Source of the DNA: Pinus tabuliformis | Lineage: Eukaryota > Streptophyta > Pinopsida > Pinales > Pinaceae | Length of the DNA stretch: 64,000 bases | Reading direction: 5' to 3' | Assembly (NCBI GenBank): GCA_031772625.1 | Contig: CM062819.1 | Location: 1,233,388,955-1,233,452,954 of the forward strand | Part shown: positions 1-13,500 of the stretch, in pieces | How positions within the stretch are numbered: position 1 is the first letter of the stretch | How the letters are laid out: each line of letters starts with the position of its first letter | Translations under genes and position numbers: made by a program | Notes under the pieces: generated by a model | Databases searched by the model: none | Told to the model about the DNA's origin: nothing | What the model saw: the letters and a program-made list of their open reading frames with translations, nothing else

Positions 1-821
1 TATAGTTGTCAAAGTAAAGTTTGAGGTAGTTAAATGATTTTACTTTTGATAGAAATTAAGATATTATAAATCTGTTTTATTTATACATGTCAATATGATC
101 AATGGAATAGAAATCAGGGAATAATTACATTTTAAATGAAAGTCAAACGACATGTATAGAATATGGCAAAATATGTTATACTGTAATGACATATGTGAAT
201 AATACATGAGTTATTTTGAATATGCTGATGCACATTTTACGAATGCATGGATAAGTGTATGATTGCAGATAATAAACAGTTACCGGGATGACTACGTGAT
301 GACAGAACCTTAGAACAATTAAAGCTCAAAGTGATTCTATGATAGGGTGTTATCCCTAATTCCACTGGGAGGGGTGGAGGTGTTGCTCACCGTTTATCTT
401 CCAAACCCTGGAGTCATGGGAGGACTATGCGAATCACGCTCCCCTAGACGTGCGATGATGACTGCCGGATGCCCACTGGGGATCAGGTCAGTATAACCTA
501 CGCTGTCACCTTAGAGTTTATAAATGGTTAGGTCAGTAAAACTGACGCCATGGCATACTCCAGTAGAGGACAGATAGGATGGGAGCGGAAGAGATTAGGA
601 AGGATAGGATGATTTTAGAATAGCTTGGGAACTTGGATAGGGCAAGACATGTCTATTAAAATCATAGACCTAAACCACTAATTTTATAGTCTCTTTATAT
701 TAAAAATATTTTTTTTTTAAACCTCGGTTTATAAACCTAGGAAGGGTGTACTAATTACTATCATAAGTAATTAGATAAGATAAAAACTCTAACTTCGGGA
801 CTAAGTTTTCTGAAGGGGGAG
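1..821 (+). mobile_element. 3' interior end of a Ty3/gypsy-like LTR retrotransposon, non-coding
   Basis: No credible reading frame was found. The stretch ends in a purine tract directly followed by an LTR-like start, so it is read as the 3' untranslated interior of a plus-strand LTR retrotransposon whose coding part lies left of the window. The block around 350-560 is more GC-rich than the rest. The family assignment rests only on the terminus. Confidence 0.4.
811..821 (+). other. Polypurine tract priming plus-strand synthesis
   Basis: The purine run TGAAGGGGGAG lies just before TGTATGTAACGACCC. A purine tract next to a TG-starting LTR is the normal arrangement at the 3' end of LTR retrotransposons. 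The LTR may start at 822 or 826, because TGTA occurs twice. Confidence 0.55.
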
Positions 822-1909
822 TGTATGTAACGACCCATCTATAAATACAAAGAACGCAAGCATAATAGCAGGTATACGGTACATGCATATGATAGCTACA
901 TATGCATGTGTCGCATACACCGCACTAGTATTTTATACTAAATTGATTATAAGTGCTAAATACCATGACCCTTCTGGGAAAAGAAGTTCTACTCATTCAT
1001 CAATATTGCGTAATGTATGGTTAAATCAAAGAGGACTATATATATATTATATGCTCCAGAATATTGATAAAAATCATATTAATAAATTAATAAAATAAAG
1101 GTTAAGTATTAATATAAATAATTAATTAAAAAAGATCCAAGTATAAAGTTCTAAACTTTATATTAAAACAAATATAAATATATGCTCCAGAATATTGATA
1201 AAAATCATATTAATAAATTAATAAAATAAAGGTTAAGTATTAATATAAATAATTAATTAAAAAAGATCCAAGTATAAAGTTCTAAACTTTATATTAAAAC
1301 AAATATAAATAAAACAATGTAATATGATAAAATATATATAAACGTTATAATGTTTAATGATACGTGAATATACAATGTAATGGTCATCTTAAAAGACTAA
1401 TAAATATCTTATGGTTTCAAAAAGGCATATTTCATTCACGACCTGAATCGAGACCAGGAGGGGATACATGGGCGGAGGCGTGGCATTAGTAGGGTGAGTG
1501 GTGGCTGCAAGTGGGAAGGCGGCCACCGCCAAACCAGAGGATATAAACCGCAGGTCATGGGTTGAGCAGGGGATGAGAAAAACCAGGAGGAAGAATTCGG
1601 AAGGCAAGGGAATCAGCCATTGGAAGAGCTTGAGCGTTTTGAGGTTCTGGGCACGGGGGATAGTTAGCTTCTCTTGAGAAGCTTACTGGATTGAGCAGCT
1701 AGACTCTGCTCAGTCTAGCTGGGTGAATCGGTCTCTCGGTAACTGTAGCAGCATAGCCGGAGGCATCTTCAACTGCAACAGTTCAGGTAGGTACCTCAAC
1801 AGTCCCGTTAATTGATTTTGTCAGGTCCAATGAAAATGTTACAGGTTCATGCTTCAAAATTCATTACTGTTTTCTGTACTTCTGTTTCCCGGTTCCTACA
1901 GATAGGTCT
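822..1909 (+). mobile_element. 3' LTR of the same gypsy-like element (right end uncertain)
   Basis: It begins TGTATGTAACGACCC right after the purine tract, a start common in plant Ty3/gypsy LTRs. I found no clear matching CA end; the stretch runs until a family-Y LTR begins at 1910. It contains a 131-base duplication. Short open frames here look random. Confidence 0.4.
1050..1311. repeat. Tandem duplication, 2 x 131 bases
   Basis: The block beginning TATGCTCCAGAATATTG recurs at 1181, exactly 131 bases later, with almost no differences by eye. The unit is AT-rich and carries runs of TTAATAAATTAATAAAA. Low divergence suggests a recent duplication within the LTR-like stretch. Confidence 0.9.
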
Positions 1910-1994
1910 TGTTACCACAATATCTAGCAGGGCCTTAAGGGGGGAACCTACAAGACATCCACTAGACTAAGTGACAACAATGGGACAATGGCTC
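1910..1994 (-). mobile_element. Family-Y LTR Y1, left piece
   Basis: It starts TGTTACCACAATATCTAGCAG, matching the Y4 LTR edge TGTTACCGCTCAAACTAGCAG at 51316, and continues with the family motif GACAACTACTAGACTAAG in variant form. The LTR is cut at 1994 by the X1/X2 insertion and resumes at 10539. Strand follows Y4, whose coding genes give the family its direction. Confidence 0.75.
1990..1994. repeat. Target duplication left of the X1/X2 insertion
   Basis: GGCTC here corresponds to GGCCC at 10539-10543, a 4 of 5 match. Rejoining the flanks gives a sequence like the intact Y3 LTR near 43290-43310 (GGGACAATGATCCACTGTC), which supports this as the insertion site. Confidence 0.65.
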
Positions 1995-4900
1995 TGTTGT
2001 CGCACAAAATGTCTAGGCACCGCTACAACGGCTTAGATCGGGGGCTGTCATTCTGATCCCCAATCTCTCCGTTTAAGCTGTCTGCCAACAACAGGCTAAT
2101 GTTGGTAGACCATATGGAAATGGGATGAAGGAGAACTAGTTGGGAACTAACTAGTTTGGGAGACGCAGTCAAGCGACCAAGTACTTGCTTTATATTTAGC
2201 AAGACTTGTAGGATTCGATTCGATTTAAGCAATTGATACGAGTGCCTTATGGAGTCAACTATCTTGCTAGGAAATTTAGGACCAAGTAATTGATTTGCAA
2301 CTGCTGCTTGAACGAATAACTATCTTATATGGAGTGCAGATCCTAAAACTAATGTGAGATACAAAAATCTTGGTTAATTTGAGTTAAATGCCTATCTAAG
2401 TTTTGACCCTTCGATCTTTTCTATATTGAGCCTAATTCCATAGTAAATGGCAAAGAGAAGATAAGGTGAAGCACACTAGGGTGTGATTAATGATACCTTT
2501 CTTGAAAATCTAACATACTAGGTGCCTCCGACACTACAGAGAGCTGTGGCTCTGACGACTATAATGTCACTGTTTCAAGTACTATTAAAAGTAGGCTTTT
2601 CAAGCATAGATGGGTACCTACTTTCTATTGACCAAGCTTATGCTTGGAAGTAAATTTTAATTATGAAAGGTTAACTTAACATGCAAATGCACAAGATGAT
2701 TAGAAGATGGAATGAAGTTAGATTCAAGGATTGAAAGCACTTATGCCAGTATCTGCTTCAGAGTTATAAGCCAAAAACCTTTGATTGCCAAAATAAATAT
2801 TCACCTTACTAGACAAGAACTGAAAGATGAATTTTTCAGCAATATCATGATATAATGCTCAATTAAACCACAAGCCTATCACTTCAAATATTTTTAATGC
2901 AATTATAGCTCAAGGAGAACAAAAGCTTCTTCACAATTTAATATCAATGGCAATTATATAGATGCTCAAAAAATAATACTCAACTTAGGAAACAAAAGAT
3001 ATGCAATTTATCACCATTCCATGAAAGAACACTTAATAATCACTTGAAAAATTCCCCAAAAATTAGTAAATAATTCTAGTAATTAAACCACGCTTAGAAT
3101 TATTTAAATGACAAGCAATTTCAAATAGATGTCAAGCATAAGAAAATGTTCAAAACCCATAGCATAAAAACATAAGCAATTAAAATTCGAGAATTAATTA
3201 CCGTGAAGAACCATGGAATTCAAATACTAAACACTTCAAAGAATTCCGGATTTAAAATAATTTTCTTTAGTGACCCAAATCCATAAAATTTATTGTTTTC
3301 TTATAGTCAAACTTTAGAGATGATTAAAATGATATTTAAATGTGTCTTGATTATAGAGATTTTTTTTTCTAAACACCACAAAATTTTCTTTAAAGATTTA
3401 AAGTCCCAAACCCCTAACACAAAAACCCCAAAAGGAACTTTAGATTAAAAATTTAATTATTCCTTCTGTAATTTTATTGTGATAGCGTTCAAGAATGATG
3501 ATTTTAATATGGCAAATGATTAATTAAGTTTTTTAATGTGACAAATGTAAAAAATCAAAAGGCTTAATGAATTAAATTTTTAATGGGCCAAAGGCCACAT
3601 AAAAATTTAAAATTTTAATGTGAAAGCACAAAGTTTTCTTTTGATTTAATTCTTTAGAAACATTAAAGCCACATTAAAAAATGGAAATCGCAATTTTGAG
3701 GTTTTCTTTTGTTTTAAACAAAAAAATAAAAAAATGAAAAGCTAACTCATTAAAAAAAATCGAAATTCTAAAATTTTTGTTTTTCTCTAAAAAAACCCAG
3801 ACAGAATCCAAATGACATAAAAAAAAGGAAAAGCAAGCAAATAAAAAAAAATTCAATTTCTAAAAAGAAATCAAAGTCACACTTAAAAATTTAAAATCAA
3901 AATTTTAAAGATTTCTTTTTTAATTCAAATGAAAATAAAAAAAACGAATAAGATAAAGAAATTGATTTTTGTTTTATGATCTTGCTCTAAACTTAAAAAG
4001 AAAAAATTTAAAATAAATGAAGGCAATGTGAAAAAGAAAATCGAGGGAGCATTTGCAGGTCGACAGGAGGAGAAAAAGAAAGGGCGAGAGATGGAGGTCG
4101 ATGGTCAAGGTGCGAAGGAGCCGCGCGGAAGAGAGGAGATGAAGGTCGAGGCAACTTGTAGTGAGGAATGAAAAGGACGCAGCAAGGGGAGGATTTTGCG
4201 AGCAGAAGAAAGGAGAGTTGAGGATGATGAAGGATGCAAGCATGGGCGTTTTGCAAAATGACGGAGTAGCGGAAAGGACGCAGTTTAGCAAGGGAGAGGA
4301 AGCCAGGGATAACGTGCAGAGGGGATAGGGAGGAGTCCACGTGGAGCAACCACTTGGAGAAACCCTCACGCAGAAAGGAAGAACACACGCGGGAAACAAG
4401 GAGAGGAAAGGTAACACAAAGGGAAAGAGGAAAGGCGGGTTAGGAGAAAGTTTGCGTGCAGAAAGACAAAGGATGGGTTAGGGTTGCTAAGAGAAGGTAA
4501 CACGCAGAGAAAAGAAGCAGAAAAAAGAGGGCAGAGGGAAAAAAGAATTGTGATTTAAGAGACACAAAGGGATCAGCAGGAAGAAAAACATAGAACAAGG
4601 CAACAGAGGAATTTTGAAGGGCTTCCAGGCAGCAAATGGTAGCCCAAGAACCTAATTTTTTTTCCAGAAATTCCTTTTTTTAAATGATATACTTCTGCTT
4701 CAGATTTGTCCTAAAAAAACTTAAAAATCCTCAGATCTAAATTCGAAACCTTCGGAAAAATAACTTTGAATAATGTCCTTGCAAAATGGTATTAAGGCCA
4801 GATCTTTTCCTTCAGGGACTAGATCTGGGTTCAAATTAAATTTTCCCTTCAGATCCACACCTGCAAAACAAAAGAAAAACAAAAAAAATACCCAGATCCC

Positions 4901-6494
4901 AAATATACAAAAATAAATAAAACCCCATAAACCTAAGTTAGAAAATTTTCATATCTAATTTTTTTTTACAGATCTATGCACAAAGGTTGCAGATCTATCA
5001 GATCTGAGGAGTATGAGTCCAACTCCGCTCCCAGATATGATAATATAAGGCTCTTACTAGCAAGATTTATCAAATTTTCCATAAAATATTTAAAATATTT
5101 TGAAATTTTAGAGAGGTACTAACCCAAAAACACCCTGCAGAAAAAGAATTTATCGTTAGATAAATCCTAGAGTTTATATGAGGTAGGCTCTGTAGAAAAT
5201 ATATGCTGAGAGTTGGTTGGTCCAACCGAGAACTATCCCCAAATGCTCAATGAAAACCTGAGAGATCTCCTGCAAACGCTAGATCAACCATCAAACCAAG
5301 TAGAGAAATAGAACAATAATAAGATTATGAAGAAATAGAGATCCCTGCTACTTCAATCAAAATTAAAAAATGTTACCCTAAATCCAAAAAACTGAATAAG
5401 ATACTTGTATTCATATTATTCTAAGAGAGTTATTGATTGATAGTTTTCATATAATATTATGCAGAAATTAAAACAATGTTACCATAGATTCATGAAGAGG
5501 AACACCACCGCACATTGAAAACCCCAAAGACTTTTGCATTAATTCCAAAAAGTACATAAGAGAGCTTGAGAGCTTAGTACACAATTCAAATATAAGATGA
5601 TTTCAAATGACAAATGACCTCTAATTTATAGGTAAAATCTCCAATGGCTAGTGGGCTTGATCCCTGTCAAATTAATCTCAACCGTTCATAAAGATTTAAT
5701 TAATCTTTAATCATCACCGTCAAAATTATTTAATTTTTGAGGAAAAATCGAAATTTTCATTTAATTGATTTTTAATTAACTCAAAATTAATTATTTTGAG
5801 TTAATCTCCTCAACAATTTGACTTTGACTTAACCACTAAGGCCCAATGGTCCAAAATTTCTTGATTTCTTCAATATTCCCTTGGCCAAGGACCTCCAAAA
5901 ATTAACTTCTTTAATACCCATGAATTTCACCATTGGAGAATTTAATTTTACGTAGGACACAATTAATTAAAGTTTTGGCTTAGGATTTTAATTTAATTTT
6001 GCCAGAAAATTTAATTTAATTTTTCCAACCATCTAATACTTAGCCATGGTGTCTAATTATGAGGAACCATACACTAAATATTTTTTACATGAAGATTTTC
6101 CATTTTAATACATGGAGGGGGAAAATCCGTTCATTATAGACCCTCAAAAAATACCCATTTCTGTGACACAAAATATAATCCAGTAGACCAAATGACTTGT
6201 AATAAAATAATCTAGCCAATTATCTAGGATTATTCCTAAATCACTTTTACATAGACTCGATCTAAAACATTAGGACTCGCCTAAGATCTTAGGGACAAAA
6301 TCCACTCTAGCTTTGGGGTAAGAGTGGAAGGAAGAACTCTGTCGATCATTTGTGTCTAGAGACAGATGAATCAGTGAGACAAAAAACCTCATAGAATGGA
6401 GATCGTCACAAAAACCATAGGTTTACCTAGGTTGTTACATACATACATGGTCATACTAGGATTATTTACATTATATATATGCAGAATGGGTTGA
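1995..6494 (+). mobile_element. Family-X LTR X1, about 4.5 kb
   Basis: It starts TGTTGTCGCACAAAATGTC, the same start as X2 (6562) and nearly that of X3 (23465). It shares collinear blocks with them, such as CCGTTTAAGCTGTCT near the start, TAGGCTC-type boxes in the middle, and TTTACCTAGG followed by ATGCAGAATGGGTT near the end. The last 100 or so bases of the family are missing or unrecognisable. It holds a purine-rich block (about 4035-4650) that produces long but meaningless frames on the minus strand. Coding direction of family X is unknown; strand is relative to X4. Confidence 0.75.
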
Positions 6495-6561
6495 CGTCTT
6501 TACAAAACTGCCAACTGATGATGAAATCTGAAAGGTGCGAACAATTGAACACGATAGATCC
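6495..6561. other. 67-base spacer between tandem LTRs X1 and X2
   Basis: After the shared block ending ATGGGTT the sequence departs from X2 and X3, and X2 starts at 6562. If X1 and X2 are the two LTRs of one element, this is all that remains of its interior. No primer-binding site or purine tract can be seen. Confidence 0.4.
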
Positions 6562-8506
6562 TGTTGTCGCACAAAATGTCCAGGCACCGCGACAACGCTC
6601 AAATTGGGGGCTGTCACCCTGATCCCCAATCTCTCTGTTTAAGCTGTCTCCCTACAACAGGCTAAGGGGGGTAGACCCTGCAGAAAAGTGGAATGAAGAA
6701 GAACTAGTTGGGAATCAACTAGTTCAGGAGACACAGTGAAGCGATCAAGTACTTGATTAAGATTTAGCAAGACTTATAGGATTTGATTAGATTTTAAACG
6801 ATTGATACCAGTGCTTTATGGAGTTAATGATCTTGTTCGGGAAATTTAGACCAAGTAATCGATTAGCAACTGCTGCCTAGATGAATGATTATTTTATATG
6901 AAATGCAGATCCTAAAACTAATGTGAGATGCAAGAATCTTGGTTAATTTTAGTTAAATGCCTATTTAAATATTTTAACCCTTCGATCCTTTCTATATTGA
7001 GCCTGATTTCGTAGTAATTGGCAGAAAGAAGATAAGGTGAAGCACACTAAGGTGTGATTAACGATACCTCTCCTGAAAATCTAAAATACATGGTGTCTCC
7101 AGCACTGCAGAGAGTTGTGGCTCTGACGACTGCAAGGTCACCATTTTAAGTACTATTAAAAGTAGGCTACTCAAGCAAAGATAGATGGATACCTATCTCT
7201 CTATCGACTAAGCATATGCTTGGAAGTAAATTTTATCTATGCAAAGTTAACTTATATGCAAATGCACCGGAAGATGAAATGAAGTTAGACTCGAGAGTGG
7301 GAAAACACTTATGCCGCAAAAGCCCTCAATTACCGAAATGAAATGCTTGCCTTTTTTTAGATGATGACTTAGAAAATAAACTCTTGAAGATACTATAGTT
7401 AAAACACCAGCTTATTTCAAATCTTCTTGATACAATTTAGCTCAAAGAGAAAAAAAAACAACTTTGCAATTCGATATCAATGTTAATAGATGCTCAAAAA
7501 AATACTCAATTTATGAAACAAAGGATATGCATTTTATCAAAATTCCATGACAGAGTACTTAATTTTTAGAAATTAATTTTTAGGACAGCAGTAAGAAAAA
7601 CTTTATGACAACAACAATATGACAATGAAAACAGTAAGCTATCAATGATATTTTTATGCCAAAAATTTACCGAAATTTTTCCAAACGTGCTCACATGAAT
7701 TATAAAAAAATTTCAGCCTGTTGTGATGTGATTTCCGAAACTATATCAGATCTGATATACTTATTACAGTCAGCAATTAAAACATGAAATACGCCTAATG
7801 ATGAATGCCCAACTTAAGAAATTAATTCCTTAATGTATTAGACAACTTAGGAACTGATTTTAGGCTAACCCACATGAAATTTTTCCACTGTTATATTTCA
7901 GACTTCAGAAACAGAATTATTCAGAGATAACAGTGACCCAAAATGTAGATCTAGGCCAAATTCTTGATACACATCAAACATAAATGGCATATTAATGTAT
8001 TTATCAATTTTTTAGTTAATTTCAAACCACTTAGATGTGTTTTTCACCACTATTAGAAAGGTATATGACTATTGTAGCAAACAATGAGGAAAAAGATGGT
8101 TTAGAGATCAAACCCTTAGGCCCTAGGCCTTGAAGATCATTTGCCCAAGTTGTCAAAAAAAAATTCAATATCTGAAACACAAATTTTTACTAAATTTTTG
8201 GCAAAAACCCACCAATGATTAGCTTCAGAAAATCAAATATTCAAATCAGAAATGGAGCAAGGGAATCTAGGGCCAATGAGAGGTAGCACTAGGCTCAAGA
8301 GAACTAGCGTTGGGCTAGGAGAAGACAGATATGGGCTTAGGAGTCCCAAAACTTGAAACCCTTGTTCTGAAAAAATTATTTTGCTTCAGATCTTAAGATT
8401 TATTGCAAAATCTTTAATGGCTGTTCTTGCAAAAATATTTGGGACAAGATATTGCCCTTCAGGGCCTAGATTTGTCTCAAAACCCCCAAATCTGCTTGAA
8501 AAATCT

Positions 8507-8740
8507 CAGATCTGAAGATTTACTTGGCTGATTTCTCAGATCTATTCCTGCAAACAATCTTTGAGCCCAGATCTTGCCCTCCAGGGTCTAGATCTAGCTC
8601 AGATCTGAAGATTTACTTGGCTGATTTCTCAGATCTATTCCTGCAAACAATCTTTGAGCTCAGATCTTGCCCTCCAAGGTCTAGATCTAGCTCAGATCTA
8701 AAGATTTTCTTGGCTGATTTCTCAGATCTATTTCTACACA
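8507..8740. repeat. 93-base tandem repeat, about 2.5 copies
   Basis: Units start CAGATCTGAAGATTTACTTGG at 8507 and 8600, and a partial, diverged one starts at 8693. Each holds several AGATCT sites. X1 and X3 do not show it at the same place. A repeat-derived open frame spans it and is not coding. Confidence 0.9.
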
Positions 8741-10417
8741 AGTGAAAAGAGAAAAACCCAATACCCAATATGTACAAAAATAGAGAATTCCAAAACCCAA
8801 GTGTTAAATTCAAACTTATGTTACAAAATTTCAGATCTACACAAGTAAATAACAGATCTATACAAATAATTTATAGATCTATTAGATCTGAGGACTATGA
8901 GTCCAACTCCGCTCTCAGATCTGTAGAACTAAGGCTCTTTCTAGCAAGATGTAGCTATTTTTCCACAAAATATTTAAATTTTTTTGAAATTTTAAAGAGG
9001 TACTAGCCCAAAAACATTCTGCAGATTTTTATTTTTATTTTTATCGTTAGATAAATCTTGATGCTTATGTGAAGTAGGCTCTTCAGAAAATATGTGTTGA
9101 GAGTAGGCTGGTCCAATCGAGAACTATCTCCAAACGCTTAATGAGAATCTGAGAGATCTTCTGCAAACACTAGATCAACCATCAAATCAAGTAGAGAAAT
9201 AGAACAACAATAAAATTCTGAAGAAATAGAGATACCTGCTACTTTAATCGAAATTAAAAATGTTACCATAGATCCAACAAACTGAATAAGATACCTGTAT
9301 TCAAATTATTCTAAGAGAGCTATTCATTGATAGTTTTCACATAATATTAAGCAGAAATTAAAACAATGTTACCATAAATTCATGAAAAGGAACACTATAG
9401 CACGTTGAATCCCCAAAGACTTTTGCATTAATTCAAAAAAGTATACAAGAGAGCTTGAGAGCTTAGTACACGATCAAAAGATCGGATGATCCTGACTGAC
9501 AAAATGACCTCCTATTTAAAGATAAATCCTCCAACAGCTAGTTCGAGTGATCCACGTCAAAGCAATGTCGATCGTTGATGAGGATCAAAATTTCTTTTAA
9601 TCTCATCCATCGAAATTTTAAATTATTGAGGAAATTCGAAATTTTCAATTAAATGTATTTTAATTAATTCAAAAATTAAATTTTTGAATTAATTTCCTCA
9701 AAATTTTGACTTTGACTTAACCCCAGGGACCAAGGGCTTAAAATTTAGCAAAATAATTAATTTACCTTAGTCCCTAGACCTCTTAAAATTTAATTTTTTA
9801 AGGACCAACGAATTTTGCCTTCGGAGAATTTAAATTTACCTAGGACCTAGAATTAATTAAATTTTTGGCTTAGGATTTTAATTAATTTTGGCCAGAAAAT
9901 TTAATTAATTAACCTATGAGGGGATAAATTATTTTTCCAACCCTCAGGACACTTTACATCATGATTTTCACATTTTTTACATCACAAGGGGGAAAACCCA
10001 TCTGAAAAGGATTTCACAGACTACCAAATTGATCGACACGAATATAATCTAGCAGATCAAGCAATTTGTAATAAAATAACCTAACCAAATAGTTAAGATT
10101 ATTCCCAAATCACTTTTACATAGACTCAATCTAGAACACTAGGAATCCCCTAAGATCCCAGTGACAAAATCCACTTTGGCTTTGGGGTAAGGTTGAAGGA
10201 AAACTCTGCCAACCATTCGAGAATGGATCGGTGAGACAAAAAACCTCTCGGAATGTAGATTGTCACCAGAAAAATAGGTTTACCTAGGCAATTACATACA
10301 CGACACGGATCTGCTGAGATTATTTACAATTTACACATGCAGAAAGGGTTTACAATTTAACATGATGATTAGGCTAACAATGATAGTTGAACGGCACGGA
10401 CACGTCGATCAGGCGCT

Positions 10418-10538
10418 ATCCCTTTTGCGAAAAAAGGGGGTGTACTGCTATGGGTCATTGACATGTAGTGGTCAACAGATCCCTTTTGCGAAAAAAGAGG
10501 TGTACTGCTATGGGGTCGTTGACATAGAGTGGTCGATA
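10418..10538. repeat. 61-base tandem duplication at the X2 end
   Basis: Units start ATCCCTTTTGCGAAAAAA at 10418 and 10479; each includes TGTACTGCTATGGG. The X3 LTR has one copy of the equivalent unit before its AGTGGTCAACA end, so the second copy arose in X2. Confidence 0.85.
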
Positions 10539-13500
10539 GGCCCACTGTCAACATAGCTAAGGTCCCCAGCTCTTTATAGACTTTCATCGATGGGAGGAGT
10601 CCTAGTATGATTGTGATCACCTGTAACAGATATTCTAGGTTTGAAGGTTCAAAGTAATGGAGCTAGAACTCGTTCGAAGAGAGGTTCAATAAAGGTACGA
10701 GGCTCCAAAGAAGCAAACCGTTGTCTAAGAAAACCCCTAAAAAAGAATGCACAAGACCTAGGATTTTGAGGTTTCTCAATGATAATAGGTATTCACAAGG
10801 TCAAGGTCCGAGAGAAGAAAGGGGTTCTTATGATTTTTTCCAATGAATACTAAGCTCATACAACCCTCAAAGAAGTCCCCAAGGTGAGAGAGAAAGACTT
10901 AGGTTTTCCCTCTTGGAGTAGCACCTAGGGCAGGTACCCGAGCGAATGCTGCCCAAACTTGGAGCATAAGTAGCCTAGACCCTGAGCTTGATGTTTGATC
11001 CCTCGATTTCTTGAAAAGTCATCTCCCTAAAATTTCGCTGCAAGCCTTAGATTTTTGCCCTACCTTTAGGGGACCAAAGTTTAGGGTGAGAAAATATGGA
11101 GAAAGAGGAGTTTGATCATCAAAATCCTTGGACTAGTGCCTTGTCATTTGGGCAATGGAGTTTTAATATTCTTAAGATAAGACAAAGCGTCTTCCAAGGA
11201 GGCTCGAAATTGATGCCCTAGGTACCAACTTCAAACATTTTCCTTCTTCAAGATATAATGGAGTTTCATGAAGAATCAAAGACATTCATTCACTAGGAAC
11301 ACTCATCACATGCCTTGCATTGAATAACATATGCAATACTCTACTAGAAAAGCTTTCCAAACTTAATCTTCAACAATTAGGGCACAAATTTGCATATTCT
11401 AGAGTAGAATTCCATACATTAAACAATTTTCAAAGAAAAGTTTCATGAATATTAAGCACTTACAAGAGACATGCAATATATCCATCCATTAGTCAAGAAG
11501 AAGCTCCAAAGAAGAAATGCAAATTATCTTCCACGTATTAAAATGCATCAAAAGAGTCTCTAATAGCTCCAAAGAAAATGTGTGATTTCTTTACAAGAGA
11601 AGGAATCCAAGTGTGATTATGATCAAATACAAATGAAGGTGATTTCTATTTATATGTGTCTCACCAAGTTGAATTATTAGCCTAGGGGCCCCTAACATTA
11701 TAAAATGTGCAAAATACAAGCCTTGGTCACAAGCCGACCAAGTAGCTTTCGTAAATTATGAATTAGCCATCCAAATGCTAGCCAGATTGATGATTTCATG
11801 CTAATGTAGGGCCATTGGAGGGCCATGTTGAGTCCTCTTTGTGCCAAAATTTGAGAGAGGGCTCTATAACTCTCGAACAAGGGGATGGCCCCTTGGTCTT
11901 CATGCAAGTCATCATGTGGGGCCCCAAAGTGGGTTTGGGGCACAAATGCTAGTCTCATGGGTCTCCAGATGATAGAATAACTTGTATAATGCTCCAAATG
12001 AGGGCTTTGATGATGGTGCCTGCCCTCCCATGTCTCAAGGGTGAGACAAACCGCCTCTGGGCCTTGGATTAATTACCATAATAAGCTAAGTCGACCAGGG
12101 CACACTGGTCCAAGTGCATCATTTCGCGAATAATGTGGGGCAATGAATAGACTATTGAGGGTGCTAAAGGTGCCCATGGCATGAAATGATTCTCTAACAC
12201 ATGATGGAGTCCCATGGCTGTCAACGCTTCCCTTGGGAGTATCAATATGATCCTCAAGTGGGCTTGGGCCCCAATTAAGTTGCCTTGCCCATGATGAAAC
12301 CACATGTTAACTACATATAGGATCCAATGCGCTTCCTCTCCATTAGGTACAACAATTCATTAGTGCATCTAAGTGACCAAGCTTGTTAATCAAGGGCACA
12401 TTGAGACTTCATATTGGGCTTCCCTTCCAAATTTGGGGTTTTAAGCTCGTATAGTGTTACCTCCCTAGGTAGCAATAGCTAATAAACAACCCTATTACGT
12501 GTTCCCAGCCCCTAAGGTGAAATACATGTCCTTGTTACATCCTTCAATTTATAGGTGTCATGTGAATGATGATGAATGGATGGGGACACAGGGGTCTCAA
12601 GGCCAAATGTCATGGGTTCAAGGATGGTAATGATGAGGTATGTCCACTTTTTTGGATGTATAGATGTAGGAGGGAGCAATCGTGGATACATGAGTTATCC
12701 CGACCTTTGTTTTTCCACTCTTCTTTATTAGCCTTTTGACTTTTCTTGATTTTTTCTTTCTACAACTGCTCGAGGCTCTAGGGAAATGAGAACATGTTGT
12801 GCATGATGTAAGCAATTATTACCCCCTTAAGGTAGGGAATTTCATCACCCACCAAGGGTTCGGACGTGCATGGGTTCCTTCATGATGTGGAGTTACTCAT
12901 GGGCCCTAGGAACCAGGGTGATGGCCATAATGATAAGGGGTAGAACTCATGTTTGACTTTTTTCCACGTGTTATTTTAATGTCTCGACCATCGTTTACAT
13001 TTTATAACATTCTTTTCTTTTGTTTCTTATTTTTGGCCATTGTATGCTTTTAATGTTCTTTTAGTTGCGTCAATCTCTGGGGCAACATTTCTAGGCCCAA
13101 CCCATACATGTGGACAAGGGGAGGGGTGTACCAGTGCCTTGTGGACCTAGTGGTCATGTGGACCCAAAGAAGGAAAATGATGAAATAGGGTTTGTAATGT
13201 GCGGAGGGGAGTGAAAAGTATGGCACAGGAAAACAAGACCATATTACTAAAATCAGGGTTTCCCAAGTAGTGCCCTTCCTAAAACCATAAGCCAATAGAA
13301 TAGATCCCATGGGACTAGTATTGAGAATTAACCCCCCATTTAAGGTGAGGGAACAAGACTATGGTCAAAACCCTTCTTCCAATTAACCTAATAACCAATG
13401 CCCAAGATGCCCAAGGAAAAACAAGAATAAGCACTTGATTGCACAATGAAAAACATACCTTTATGATTGGATTGCCCACCTTAAAACATATGCTCTCGAC

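Larger units (their letters stand above)
6562..10538 (+). mobile_element. Family-X LTR X2, about 4.0 kb
   Basis: It starts TGTTGTCGCACAAAATGTC and ends in a 61-base unit duplicated in tandem, whose first copy carries the family ending AGTGGTCAACA and whose second reads AGTGGTCGATA. It is collinear with X1 and X3. The 5 bases after it, GGCCC, nearly match GGCTC before X1, so X1 and X2 appear to have entered Y1 as one unit. Confidence 0.8.

Noticed and set aside
3974..4417. Overlapping 147- and 126-codon minus-strand frames in X1
   Set aside because: They come from a purine-rich block that has few stop codons on the opposite strand. Both frames are serine/leucine/proline-rich with no motif and lie inside an LTR.
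6495..6561. VDVFTKLPTDDEI-like translation between X1 and X2
   Set aside because: It resembles the end of a copia polyprotein only loosely, is 20 codons long and contains a stop; chance is enough.
8524..8745. Plus-strand frame with repeated ADFSDLFLQ units
   Set aside because: It is a translation of the 93-base tandem repeat and has no independent support.
12069..12305. Two overlapping frames in Y1, and similar ones at 46727-46969 and 52783-53111
   Set aside because: They fall at related places in Y LTRs but differ in stops between copies; LTR sequence, not genes.
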